Notes under the pieces: model-generated | Told to the model about the DNA's origin: nothing | Database searches by the model: none | The model's input: the letters and a program-made list of their open reading frames with translations, nothing else | Translations under genes and position numbers: made by a program | Shown: piece by piece, positions 44,886 to 58,857 of the stretch | How the letters are laid out: every line of letters starts with the position of its first letter | Numbering within the stretch: position 1 is the first letter of the stretch | Source: Vombatus ursinus | Taxonomy: Eukaryota > Chordata > Mammalia > Diprotodontia > Vombatidae | Direction: 5' to 3' | Length of the DNA: 64,000 bases | Assembly (NCBI RefSeq): GCF_900497805.2 | Contig: NW_020947390.1 | Location: 2,817,145 to 2,881,144, forward strand

Positions 44886-45710
44886 GGATTTTATTATTAT
44901 TACTGTTAGATATAAATACTATTGATTTTTGAGGGTCTATTTTATAGCTTGTAACTTTGCTGAAACTATTATCTCATTTAGATTTTTTGCTGATTCTGTA
45001 GGATTTTTCAAGTACATCATCATTTCACCAGCAAATAAAGATAATTTTATCTCCTCTTTACCTATCTTAATTTTTTTTAAAAATTTCTTTCTCTTGACTT
45101 ATTGCTGTTGATAGTATTTCCAGAAATATATTTTATTACAGTGGGAAGAATGGGCATGTTCTCTATACTCTAGTTTTTCAATGGCCTTCCTAAAATGTGG
45201 AGCCCAGAACTGAACACAATGGTCTAGATATGGTCTAAATAGGTTGCTATCTCCTCTCCATCCTAGATACTATGCTTTTATCAATGCAGGCTAAGATCTC
45301 ATTATGCTTGTGTGTACGTTATATGACAATATTAACTCATATTGACCTTTCAGTACACTAAAATCTCAGTCCTTTTTCTGAAAAATTGCTAGCCATATTC
45401 TTCCTATCTTATATTTTTGGAGTTAATTTTTAAACTTTGAATATAAGATTTAATGTTTATTCCTATTAAATTTCATTTTATTAGATTTAATCCAAGCTAT
45501 TAGCCTGTCAAAATTTTTTGGATAATGATTCCGTCATCCAATATATTAGCTCTCCCTCTCAGTTTTATATCATTTGAAATTAAGCATGTCATCTATGCCT
45601 TCAGGAAAGTAACTGATAAAATGCTTAAAATCACAGAACTAAGCATAAATTACTGGGGAATCTCTTGATGACTTCTTCCAAAATTAACATCTGACCAATT
45701 AGACCAGAGA

Positions 45711-46370
45711 TTCTTTTTAAAGATTTTATTTTTATTTTCAGCTCCAAATTCTTTCTGTCTTTACCCTTCCCTCACCCATTCAGAAGGCAAGAAATAATAT
45801 ATACACTATACATATAAAATTATGCAAAACATATTTCCCCATTAGTCATGTTCACTTCTCTTCCCCCCCGCAAAAAAAAAAAAAAAACAAGAAAAAGAAG
45901 AGGGGAAATTGCTTCATTCTGAACTTTGAATCTATCAGTTCACTATTTGTAGGTGGATAGTATTTTATATCATGAGTCCTTGGGAGTTGTGGTGGATCAT
46001 TGTATTGATCACAGTTACTAAGTCTTTCACAGCTGTTTATCTTTATAATATTGCTGTTACTCTATTGCTTGTTCTCTTGGTTCTGCTTACTTCACTTTGC
46101 ATTATCTCCTTCATTCTTTCTTATAGCACAATAGTATTCCAACACATTCAAATATCATAAATTGTTCAGCCATTCCCTAATTGATAGGCATTCCTCAGTT
46201 TCAAATTCTTTGCCACTACAAAAAGAACTGCTATAAATATTTTTCATGCATATGAATTCTTCCCCCCTTTTAAAAACTCTTTGGGGAGTATAAACCTAGT
46301 ATCAATATTGTTTGATCAAACTGTTCTCCAGAATGGTGTACCTATTTTCCCAAATCCCCTCCAACATTTT
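45711..46370 (-). mobile_element. L1 3' end inserted in L3
   Basis: 3' UTR ('attcagaaggcaagaaataa', poly-C/A run near 45866-45890) and ORF2 C-terminal text ('gccactacaaaaagaactgc', 'ctccagaatggtgtacctat'). 5' truncated. Confidence 0.85.
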
Positions 46371-46373
46371 AGA

Positions 46374-46605
46374 CTAGGGATTATTAACCATTTTTATGTG
46401 TTATGGACCCCTTTGGCAGCCTAAGCTTACTGACACCAACTCAGAATAATAACTTGTTGCCTACATTCATAATATAAAGAAATGTTAGATTTCAATTAGT
46501 GGTTATTGAAAATATAAATGATTTTTTCCATCCAGATCTATGAATCCCTTGAAATTTATCTATAGAACCTCTGTGAGTCTATAGATCACAGGTTAAGAAT
46601 GCTTG
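46374..46605. mobile_element. hAT-like MITE, copy 2
   Basis: Imperfect terminal inverted repeats: tagggattattaacc (46375-46389) and the reverse complement of ggttaagaatgcttg (46591-46605). The body starts 'gtgttatggacccctttggc'. Shares its left half with 10622-10850. No 8-bp duplication is readable now. Lies between L1 and L3 text, so it inserted into one of them. Confidence 0.6.
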
Positions 46606-46795
46606 AGTTACAAATTTCAACCAGTTCCAGATTCACCTAACTTTACTATTGTATATAGAATATATCTCTCCTGCTTACTTATAAGAATAGCATATAGACT
46701 TTGTCAAATACTTTACTAAAATTTAGGCATACTATAATACAATAACAAGAATTCCCAGCTCAACCAGTCTAATAATCCTTCCAAAAAAAAAGGAT

Positions 46796-47225
46796 AACAT
46801 CCAAGTCTTGTAGAGCCTGCAATGCTATGATAGCACTGGAGATAGAAAAGAAGGAACACATTCAATAGGCCTCTGAAGGGCCAAAAATGGACAGGACATG
46901 ATGACTGATTGGGTAGAATAGAAAAGAATTTGTCAAAGATAACCCTGTGGTTTTGAGCTGATAAAATTGAGAAAATGGTGATGCCTTTGAAAGAAATAAA
47001 ATTAGCAAAGGGAACTCTTTTGGTAAAGACGATTCAGTTGTGTATATGTGGAATTTGAAGTGATGGCAAGATATGAAGATGTCCATCAGGTACTTGGAGT
47101 TAAAACTTGGACCTTGGTTGAAAGGTCAGGATTGGAGATAGAAGTTTGAGAATCACGTGTATAGTGGTAATAGTTGAAACCAAGAAGATGAATGAATTCT
47201 CTGAGGAAATGTGTATAGAGAAATT
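46796..47225 (-). mobile_element. L2-clade LINE fragment
   Basis: Antisense L2 order: 'gactgattgggtagaataga', 'ataaccctgtggttttgagc', 'gatgtccatcaggtacttgg', 'ggattggagatagaagtttg'. A more diverged subfamily than 53253-54290. Confidence 0.65.
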
Positions 47226-49059
47226 TAAAAGAAAGCATTTCTTAAAAATGTAAACTATAAAACATTGTGAAATCAGTAGTAAACTTATTTGGCTGGTATT
47301 TCAACTGTTTTGTGAAGGAAACACTTTGATAATGGCAGAGTTTAGGCAATAGTTTTTTATATGAAAGGCTGAAAAAAAGATAAGCAACTACATCCAATCT
47401 ACATCACCACAGTTCTACTAACACACATCTATTCTAAAGAGGCAGGATTTTGATGCAACAGTGGAATAGTTCAATGTGTTTTATATACTTCCCCTGGCAT
47501 TAGTTACAGTGAGGTCAGTGTAATTGCAATAAGATGAACTCATTACAATATGCTTATCTTACAATTCACAACAGAGATTTAAGAAGATCATTACTCATTC
47601 ATTTGACCCAGAATCCCATTTTGAAAGCTCTCTGATTATACTTAGAAATAATGAAGAGAAGGAGACAATAAAATATTTAACACTTTACATAGATGAATTC
47701 CTCCAAGAAAATTGATCCATTGACCTTAATATTACAATTTTTAAATGGCTTCACTTTCTAGTTATGTATCATATTCTTAATATTTTAAAGCCAAACACAA
47801 TTGGAAAAAAATCTTGTTTTTACATGTTATTTTAGTTTATGTTTGTTCACTGAAATATATCAACTTATTGCCTTTATTTCAGCATACTTTAGAAGGAATA
47901 TTCATTATTTAAAACATTTGAAATATGAGGTCTTTCATTTGCTAATAACATCTAAAACATGTCTAATTTTATTAAAAATTTGAAATTTCTTAAGAAACTT
48001 AAGAATTTAAATGTATATTAGAAAAAATATTTTGTTTAACAGAATTTATTCCCAAGGAATCAGGTAACATCTAGATATCACTTGCATTTGTCACAGTAAC
48101 AAACAGTATGTATTCTATGTCCTCATTTGTAAAATAAGGAAGTTAAACTAGTTGATTCCTAAACTATCTCCCAGCTCTAAAATGATTTAATTTTAGTTTC
48201 TATACATCAAATTTAATAGGATAATATAATTAACAACTTTTTTTTGGTAACAATACTTAGGATAGTAGGGGAAATATCAAGAATGATACTAATGTAAATT
48301 TCACCAGTTGTATGCAATTTCTTGGCATAATATCTTGTACTAGTGAATTCTGCTTGTCTAGCCTTGATTTAATTATACTCTGTGCATAAGCAGTGACCTC
48401 ACTTGGGTCATGAATCTCTGAATCAATAGAGCAAAAACTACCACATTTGACCTTGCCATTAATGGCAAAAATCTTAGAAGTACTGGATTATAATCCTTAA
48501 TGAAACATGCTAATTTCCTTCTGAGGTAACTTAGCCTGTCTTCATCTTTAAAACAAAATGAATAATGGATTATACATAAACCAAGCATTTTGAATCATTT
48601 TTAGGCTTAAATGACCTAAAGATTGAATTGAATATGATTTATGTGACTCAATTTCACTGAAATAAAGGGTGGATTTATGATACAGATTTAACTACATTTT
48701 CTCAAAGTTACAAATTGTGCCTGTAGAGTTTTATAGTTTTGTTTTCAAGGATGTAGAGTTAATAGGAATTGCATCAGTAACACAAAACATTATGAGCTTG
48801 AAGAATCTCAAATTACTGTTATGACTCTGTGCTCTGCTACCTAGCAATAATCAGATGTTACAGCCTTTATTCAGGTAAAGATCACACTGAAGGAAGGCCT
48901 GCAGAATTTTAGCTACTAGAAATCACATGATTCAGTAGTATGATATACCAGCCAAAAAGGCAATTACAGTCCTAGGCTGCATTAATAGAAGTCCAGTGTC
49001 CAGATTATAGGTCTAATTCTAATTTCTGCTAGCCAGACAGCATATGGAGTTTTGAGTAC
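47226..49059. other. No recognisable gene or repeat
   Basis: About 1.8 kb, the longest stretch free of named repeats. Only a short MIR/L3-type tail near 48118-48190 ('tcctcatttgtaaaataagg') is seen. The 71-codon minus frame 48373-48588 matches nothing I know. If conserved between species this would be the place to look for a host regulatory element. Confidence 0.45.
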
Positions 49060-51345
49060 CCAATTTCAATAGTTGAGTCAGCAGCATTTATTAAATGACT
49101 ACCATGCACCAGAAACTGTGCTAAGCCACTGAGGATACAAAGCAAGGGGGACAAAACTATACCTGCTTTCAGGGGACTCATAGTCTAATGGGGGATATAA
49201 CATGCAAACTATTGTGTACATATGAGATATACACAGGGTTGGAGGTAATCCTCACTGGTAGGCATTAGCATTGTGGAGGATCTGGAAAAGTCAAATGCCA
49301 CAAGCTGGTATTTAAGCAGAGACTGGAAGCAAGCTAGGGAATGTGGTCCATGTGACCATACATGCTAAAGATATAACTATATTTATATATACATACGTAC
49401 AAAGAATTAAATAATTCCCACTCTCAAAGAGCTTAGTTTCTAATGGAGGAGATAAAAGTCTACTTATAAGTTTATGCAAACTAAATACAAATAAATTTAA
49501 GGTACTTAAATATAAAATAGGGAGGAGACTTGCACTTGTGGAGATGACGAAATGTTTAATGTTGAAAGTGGTACTTGGGTTGCATCTTGAAGGAAAAGAA
49601 ACAGTTTATGAAGGAAAGAAAAAGGACTATATTCCAAGAATGAGGGGCATCCAATGCAAACTCATTGAGATAAGAGATGGAGTACTGTGTATGAGGAATT
49701 GATAGAAGGGTAGTTTGGCTGCATCACAAAATATAGGGGGAGGGAGGAGGGTTATAAGCAATAAGGTTAAAGTGATAGGTTGTGAAGGGCTTTAAGAACT
49801 AAACAGAGGAATTTATGTGTTACAATAAAAACAGTATTGAGCCAGTGCAGTTGATTAAGGAGGGCAGTGACATAGTCAAACCTATGCTTAAGGAAAATCT
49901 ATTTGGTAGCAATGTCTAGGATAGACCACAGTAGAGAGAGACCTGAAGCAAGGAGGCTAATTAGAAGGACATTGCTATAATCTAGCCCAGATAAGAGTAT
50001 AAAATAAGGCTGATTGCTTATGAGTAGATAGAGAAGAGTTAGATGATGTGGAAGCAGTAATGGCTAGAGTTGATAGTAGATTAGATATATGGGATGAGGA
50101 ATAGTTGAAGATAATATTGATGTTACAAACTTGGGAAACTGGAAAAGTGGTGGTGCCTTCAACAGATATAGGGAAGCCTGGAAGCATAATGTTAAGTCCT
50201 TATCACCTCATATCTGGACTGTTGCAATAGCCTGCTGGTTATTCTTGCCACAAGTCTCTTCCTACTCTAGTTTATCATCCACTCAGCTGTCAAATTCATC
50301 TTTCCAAACTTTTAAAATTTTATATAATGAATATCACCTCCTTCTTCAATAAACTCTAATGGCTCCCTATTATCTCCATGATATGTATTAAATCCTCTGA
50401 TTTTGAAAGCTTTTCATAACTTGGTCCCTTCCTACCTTTTCAGTATCTTACATTTTACTCCCTTCCACTTAATCTGCAATACAATAATGCTGGCCTCCTT
50501 GATGTTCCTGAAACACAATACTCCATTTCCCAATTCCAAGTATTCGTCCTTGACTATCCGCTATGCTTGGAATCCTCTCTCCCCTCATCTCTGTCTTTTA
50601 TCTTCCTCAGCTTCCTTCAAGTGTCATATAAAGTCCTACCTTCTGCAAGAAGCCTTTCTCAGTTCTCTGAAATCTTAACATCTTCCTATTGAGATAACCT
50701 CTATTTTTCATTATATATATATACATATATCATAGTCATTATATATTCATATTATATACAAATTATATTCATGTATATTTGAATTCATATATGTGCATAT
50801 ATATGTATGTATATATCTTGTTTGTACACAGTTGTTTGCATGTTGTTCTCCCATTAGACCATGAGTTCCTTGAGAACAGGGGCTATTGCTGTTGTTGTTG
50901 TTGCTGTTTTTGCTTTTCTTTGAGTCATCAGTACATAACAATGTCTGGGGCATAGAAGGCACTTAATAAATGCTAATTGATTGACTGATGGCTTTGGGAG
51001 GAAAAGATAATGAGTTCTCTGTTGGACATGTTGAGTTTGAGATATCTCTAGAGCATACAGTTTGAAATACCTAATCTTCAGTTGACAATGCAGTACTGAA
51101 GCTCAGGGGTGAAACTGAGACAGGATATACAGATTTCTAAGGCATCTCTGTAGGAGATGGTGGAGACACTAAAAATGCAGAGGAAAAAAGAGAAGAGGGC
51201 CTAGGACAGTGCCTTAGGGAATAATATTCAAAATTAGATTAGATGGATAATAAGCCATCAAAAAATGACACAATAAGAGCTGTGATTTAAGAAATTTAAT
51301 CTGTTAGCAATGTGTAGGGTAGATTAGTACAGGGAGAAGTGAGAG
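49060..51345 (-). mobile_element. L2-clade LINE, long copy split by another L2
   Basis: Antisense 3' end ('gcagcatttattaaatgact', 'ccagaaactgtgctaagcca') then 'ggttgtgaagggctttaaga', 'gagccagtgcagttgattaa' and the frame 49975-50187 on minus (PGFPISVEGTTTFPVSQVCN; family PSIPITVEGTTIFPVSQARN). L2 text resumes at 50986 ('ggctttgggaggaaaagata', 'ttctctgttggacatgttga'). No intact RT. Confidence 0.85.
50195..50985 (+). mobile_element. L2-clade LINE 3' end, nested in opposite-strand L2
   Basis: Coding remnants 'SPHIWTVAIACWLFLPQVSS' (near 50195-50265; family HLDYCNSLLVGLPASSL) and MKAFHNLVPSYLFSILHFTP (50403 on), then the 3' UTR with a TA-rich run (50715-50815), a (TTG)n run near 50890, 'gttccttgagaacaggggct' and terminus 'ttaataaatgctaattgatt'. 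5' truncated. Confidence 0.85.
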
Positions 51346-51589
51346 GTCCAGGGGTCAGTTATACACATCTGTGACCACTGGCAAATCATTCAGCCTCTCA
51401 GAACCTTAATATCCTCACATGCAAAATGCAAATAATTCCCGTCGAACTTACCTCATGTGTTCTCATGAGAACCAAGTGAGAAAACACAAGTAAAATACTT
51501 TTCAAACCTTAAATTTCAATTGCTTCTCTTTTCTTCTCTTTGAAGCCAGAACAACCAGTTACTTGAGGAAAAAGAAATGTCTCATCAAC

Positions 51590-51930
51590 AAGAATTTATT
51601 AAGTACTTACTATGTGCCATGCACTTAGCTAAGTACTGAGGATACATATAACAAGAAAACAGAGATAGTCTCTGACCTCTAGGAGCTTGCATTCTAATGG
51701 GGTCAGATAACATAGAAGGGATAGCTGAAAAATGTGGAAAGGGTGTGATGGGAAGGTATCCACATGGGTGCATGGTGACAAATTCCGGAGAGTAAGAAAG
51801 AGAAGCCAAGAGAGGAAATGAAAGATGGCTGTCCTGGATCCTTCCAAAAAATGAATATTCTGGGAGGAACTCACCAATGAGAGAAGGGGATGACGGGCAG
51901 AGATCCTCCATACTGAGAAGACCAAAAGGG
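51590..51930 (-). mobile_element. L2-type 3' tail with variant body
   Basis: The first ~130 bp are the antisense L2-type end ('caagaatttattaagtactt', 'actatgtgccatgcacttag', 'taggagcttgcattctaatg'). The remainder ('aagagaggaaatgaaagatg', 'ttctgggaggaactcaccaa') is a different body, so this is another L2 subfamily or a non-autonomous element using an L2 tail. Confidence 0.6.
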
Positions 51931-52552
51931 CTGAGTAAACTTCTAGTTTAAGAAGGCAGCTGAAGCATGATTATATGTTCAGAGAATCAGAAGCAGAGCA
52001 GGTAGAAGAACTCAGTCAAATCAGTTATCTTTTTCACTACAAACAAAAATAGACTGTCCTTTTGATTGAATTGGTTAAATCAACAATTTTGGCATTTTAT
52101 AAATACATCCATAATTAAAACTCAAAACTAAAAATGTGGCCTTATAGAACTATTTGGCCCATAATCTTCTGCATGCATGTTTACAGTCTCTTGAATGTGT
52201 ATTTACAATCTATTGCATGTATGATTATAGTGTATTTTATAAAAGGATATTGAGAAATTCTGATTGGCCAACAACTATGCTGAAATCTTGTCACATTATC
52301 GTGTGTTGGCACATTGCTACTTTATTGAACTGTTTGCCAGATAATGACCTTGTACTCCCATAAGTAACATCTGTTCCCTGATGAAATTTGTAGTCTTTCT
52401 TTAATCAATACAAGCTTGATAACTCAAAAACTTTTCCTAATACTTTATCTCTTGCCAGATAGTTCCTTTTTTACTTTTCAGCTTTCAAGTTTTAATACCA
52501 TGTTGCTTCCTCCTTTTAAAAGGACTTCATATTTTTTCACATAAGAACTTTA
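51931..52552. other. No recognisable feature
   Basis: AT-rich, unique-looking, no credible frame. Confidence 0.35.
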
Positions 52553-54290
<1,738 letters not shown>

Positions 54291-56328
54291 TAGCTGTTAT
54301 GACTAAATTACAGAGCTCTCATGTCAAAGAGAAAGTACTTCAAGCAGCCAGAAGGAAACCATTCAGACACTGTGGAAACAGGAATACATAAAATTTAGCA
54401 GGTACCACATTAAACAAACAGAGGGCTTGGAATATGATATTTCAGAAGTCAAAGAAGCTAGGATTACTTAAAGAGTAACTTATCCAGCAAAACTCATTTG
54501 AAAAAAAAATGGATCAAAACTCATTTGAAAAAAAAATAGATTTTTAATGAAATAGAGAAGTTTCAAGCATTCCTGATGAACAGACCAAAAAAAAAAGAAT
54601 AGAGAATTTGACTTTCAAATACAAGACTCAAGAGAAGTATCTAAAGGTAAACATGAAAGAGAAATCATAAGGGACTCAAAGTTGAACTCTCACCTTTATG
54701 GGAAGATGAATGTAATTTCTAAGAACTTTATCATCAGGACAGTTAGAAGGATTATACATAGAAAGAGGGTACAGGAGTGGATTAATTATGTTGGGATGAT
54801 GTAAAAAATGGACAGTCAAGAAAGAGGGATGCCCTGGGAGAAGAAGGAAGGAAGAGGAAGAATGGAGGAAACCATTTCACATAAAAAGAGGCATATAAGG
54901 CAGAACTTTTAAAGTGGAGAGGGAATGTTTGGAAAAGTTTTTTTGGGGGGTGGGCAATGCTCAAACCTTGTTCACATCTAAATTGTTTCAAAGAGAAATC
55001 TACCTTACCCAAAAGGGAAAAAGGAAGTGAAAGGGACAAGGGGGGGGATAATAAAAGGGAGGGAAGATAAAAGAAGGCAGCAATCAAATGCAAAACAGAA
55101 TGTAAGGAAGGGACAGCATAAAAAGAGAGAAGAAGAAATAGAAGAAAATAGAATGAAGAGAATTGCACAGTTAGCTTTTCTTACAATGATAAAACCAAGA
55201 GTGAGCATTATCAATAATTGTTCAATATTGTACTAGAAATGCTAGCTATAGCAATAAGACAAGAAAAAGAAACAGAAGGAATAAAAATTGGTAATGAAGA
55301 AACAAAATTATCACTCTCTGCAGATGTTATGGTATACTTAGAGAACCCTAGAGAATTAGCTACAAAATTAGTTGAAACAATTGACAATTTTAGTACAGTC
55401 ACAGGATATACAATAAGCCCATATAAATCATTAGCATTTCTATATATTGAAAACCCAGCAAGAAGAGATGTAAAGAGAAATTCCATTTAAAGTTACTGTA
55501 GACAGAATAAAATACTTGGGAGTCTACCTGCCAAGACAAATCCAGATTACAAAACACTTCACACAAAGTCAGATCTAAACAATTGGAAAAATATTAATTG
55601 CTCATGGGTAGGTTGAGTCAATATAATAAAAATGACAATTCTATCTAAGTATATTTCCTTATTCAGTGCTATGCTAACTAGACTACAAAAGAAATTATTT
55701 TATAGAGCTAGAAAAAATAACAAAATTCATCAAGAAGAACAAAAGGGCCAAGAATATCAAGGGAATCAATAGAACAAAATGTGAAGGAAGGAAGACTCCC
55801 AATACCAGATTTCAAACTATGTTACAAAGCAGTAGTCATCAAAAACAATCTGATAATAGCTAAGAAAAAGAGTGATGCATCAGTGGAATAGATTAGGTAC
55901 ATAATACACAGTAGTAAGTGACCATAGTAACCTAGCATCTGATAAAGCCAGTGATCCAAGCTTTTGGGGTAAAAATTCACCATTTCACAAATTTATTGAG
56001 AAAACTGGAAAGCAGTTTGGCAAAAATTAAGCATAGACCAACATCTCACACCATATACCAAGGTATATGTGTTATGAGTAAATTAGAAGAGCAGGGAAAA
56101 ATGTAACTCATATCTATGGATAAGGGAAGAATTATGAGCAAATGAGGAGAGAGAGACATAATGATTATGGGAAGAAAATATAATTTTAATTAGATGAAAT
56201 AAAAAGCTTTTGTAGAAACAATACAATTGCAACCAAAATTAAAAGAAAAACAGGAACCTGGGAAATTTTTTATAGTAAATTTCTCTCATCAAGCCCTCAT
56301 TTCTCAAATATATAGGGAACTAAGCAAT
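54291..56328 (+). mobile_element. L1, internally deleted (ORF1 C-term, spacer, RT)
   Basis: ORF1 C-terminal domain (about 54300-54620, 'agcagccagaaggaaaccat'), inter-ORF spacer (54620-55210), then a jump straight into RT (55215) and on to the post-RT region (about 56320). Endonuclease and RT fingers are gone, and there is no 3' end. A 27-bp tandem duplication lies at 54488-54541. Confidence 0.88.
55218..55490 (+). pseudogene. L1 RT fragment
   Basis: A 90-codon open frame: [20 protein letters not shown], motif C reading [12 protein letters not shown] where active L1 has FADDMIVYLENP, so one Asp is replaced, then [20 protein letters not shown] (thumb start). Confidence 0.9.
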
Positions 56329-56425
56329 TATCAAAATTACTTGGTACTGGCTAAGAAATAGAGTGGTGGACCAGTGGAATAGGTTAGGTACAGAAGACAC
56401 AGTAGTCAATGACTATAGTAATCTT
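56329..56425 (+). mobile_element. Second L1 fragment repeating 55835-55930
   Basis: 'tactggctaagaaatagagt' and 'gtcaatgactatagtaatc' repeat a region already passed at 55850-55930 with many differences, so it comes from another L1 copy. Confidence 0.75.
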
Positions 56426-56510
56426 TTTTTTTTTGACTCAAGAAATTATTCATTATATGAATGCTTGTAGTTTTCTGTTCTTTAAACACAGACAATGACA
56501 ATCTGGTTAC
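56426..56510 (-). other. Short poly(A)-ended fragment, possible retrocopy tail
   Basis: On minus it ends 'atgaataatttcttgagtc' followed directly by 11 A. About 75 bp of non-L1 sequence between two L1 pieces. It looks like the extreme 3' end of an mRNA copy, but I do not recognise the parent. Confidence 0.35.
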
Positions 56511-58857
56511 TCTTTTTAGGGGGAATAATTTATTTTTAGTTTTCAACATTCACTTCCATAAGATTTTGAGTTTTAAATTTTCTCCCCTTCCCTGTCTTCC
56601 CCTCCCCCCAACATGGCAGGCAATCTGATATAGGACTCACTTATACATTCATATTAAGCATATTTTCATGTTAGTCATGATGTAAAGAACAATTACAAAT
56701 AATGGGAGGAACCACAAGAAAGAAGCAATAAAAACAACAAAGGAAAAGGAGAGCAAATAGTATGCTTCCATCTGCATTCAGACTCATAGTTCTTTCTCTG
56801 GATGTGGATAGCATTTTCCATCATGAGTCTTTTCAAATTGTCTTAGATTCTTGCATTACTGTTAAGATCCAAGTCTATCAAAGTCATTCATCCCATGATG
56901 TGGGGGATACTGTGTACAATGTTCTCCTGATTCTGCTTATTTCACTCTGCATCAGTTCACGTAAGTCCAGGTTTTTCTAAAGTCTGCTTACTCATCATTT
57001 CTTATAGCACAATAGTATTGCATTACATTCATATACCACAACTTGTTCAGCCATTCCCCAATTGATGGGCATCCCTTCAATTTCCAATTCTTTGCCATCA
57101 CAAAAAGAGCTGCTTCAAATATTTTTGTACATGTGGGTCTTTCCCCCTTTTTATGATATCTTTGCGATACAGACCTAGTAGTGGTATTGATGATTCAAAG
57201 TTTTATAGACTTTTGGGCACAGTTCCAAATTGTTCTCCAGAAAGGTTGGATCAGTTCATAACTCCACCAACAATTCAATAGTGTCCCAATTTTCCCACAT
57301 CTTCTCCAACATTTATCATTTTCCTTTTCTGTCATATTAGCCAATCTGATAGGTGTGAGGTCATACCTCAGAGTTGTTTTAGTTTGCATTTCAATAGTGA
57401 ATCAGTAGTGATTTAGGGCATTTTTTTCATATGATCACTCATAGCTTTAATTCCTTCATCTGCAAAGTGTCTGTTCATATTCTTTGACCATTTATTAATT
57501 GGGGCATGACATATTCATATAAATTTGACTCAGTTCTCTGTATATTTTAGAAGGAGCCTTTATCAGAAACACTGGCTGTAAAAAATGTTTCCCAGCTTTT
57601 TGTTTTCCTTCTAATCGTGGTGGCATCGGTTTTGTTTGTGCAAAACCTTTTTAACTTAATACAATCAAAATTATCCATTTTGCATTTCATAATGTTCTCT
57701 GTCTCTTGTTTGTTCATAAATTCTCCCCTTCTCCATAGATCTGACAGATAAACTATTCCTTGCTCTCCTAATTTGCTTATGGTATCATCCCTTATGTCTA
57801 AATCATGTACCCATTTTGACCTTATCTTGCTATAGGGTGTGAGATGTTGGTCTATGCCTAGTTTCTGCCATACTCTTTTCTAGTTTTCCCAGCAATTTTT
57901 CTTAAATAGTGAGTTCTTATCCCACAAGCTGGAATCTTTGAGTTTATCAAACAGTAGGTTATTATAGGCATTTACTATTGTGTCTTGTGTACATATCTAT
58001 TCCACTGATCCACCATTCTATTTCTTAGCCAGTATCAAACAGTTTGATGATTACCAATTTGTAATATAGTTTTAAATCTCATACGGCTAGGCAGCCTCCC
58101 TTTGCATAATTTTTTCATTAATTCCCTTGATATTTTTGACTTTTTGTTCTTCCAGATTAATTTTGTTATTGTTTTTTCTAGCTCTATAAAATAATTTTTG
58201 GTAGTTTGATTGGTATGGCACTGAATAAGTAAACTAATTTAGGTAGAATTGTCATTTTTATCATATTAGCTCAGCCTACCCATGAGCAATTTATATTTTT
58301 CCAATTGTTTAGATGTGACTTTATTTGTTTGAAAAAGGGTTTTGTAATTGTGTTCATATAGTTCCTGGGTTTGTCTTGGCAGGTAGACTTTAAAATATTT
58401 TATATTGCCTACCATTATATTAAATGGAATTTCTCTTTCTATCTCTTGGTCCTGGGCTTTGTTGGTAAAATATAGATATGCTGATGATTTCTCTGTTTTT
58501 TTAATATCCTGCAACTTTGCAAAAGTTGTTTATTATTTCAACTAGTTTTTTTAGCTGATTATCTAGGATTCTTTAAGTGTACTATCATATTATCTACAAA
58601 AAGTGGTAGTGTTGTTTCCTCATTGTCTGTTCCAATTCCTTCAATTTATTTTTCTTCTCTTACTGCTATAGCTAGCATTTCTAGTAAAATATTGAATAAT
58701 AGTGATGGTGATAGGCATTGTTAAATTGTCCCTGATCTCATTGGGAAGATTTCTATCTTATCCCCATTACAAATAATACTTGCTGATGGTTTTAGATAAA
58801 TCCTATTTATCATTTTAAGGAACACTCTACTTATTCCTATGCTTTCTAGTGTTTTTG
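56511..58857 (-). mobile_element. L1, 5' truncated in RT
   Basis: 3' UTR (56520-56780), C-terminal domain (minus frame 57195-57389: CWRRCGKIGTLLNCWWSYEL, then IQPFWRTIWN; the human counterpart is CWRGCGEKGTLLHCWW), the intervening region with 'gagatgttggtctatgccta', then RT to 'SKTLESIGISRVFLKMINRI' (about 58800-58857). No 5' half. Confidence 0.92.

Larger units (their letters stand above)
43445..45150 (-). mobile_element. Old L1, part 2 (ORF2, RT side)
   Basis: Starts 'cctgatttctgtcagtctac' and 'ttccagttttcccagcagtt', which directly follow the last words of part 1 (aaggtgttg) in intact L1s (compare 57840-57890), so the two parts are one element split by the RTE-like LINE. It is interrupted again at 44085-44885 and ends near the RT palm (frame 44929-45111 on plus is a shadow). 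Confidence 0.8.
45165..46795 (-). mobile_element. L3/CR1-clade LINE, interrupted twice
   Basis: Antisense L3 text 'ccttcctaaaatgtggagcc', 'ttttatcaatgcaggctaag', 'ttattcctattaaatttcat' up to 'ccaattagacc' (45710), then after two inserts 'ttcaaccagttccagattca', 'gactttgtcaaatactttac', 'accagtctaataatccttcc'. The two halves are adjacent in the family, so this is one element. It overlaps the L3 at 35365 in content and is therefore a different copy. Confidence 0.85.

Noticed and set aside
54782-55168. 128-codon minus-strand frame rich in Phe, Leu, Ser
   Set aside because: Also antisense of the purine-rich L1 spacer; no conserved peptide against the other spacer copies.
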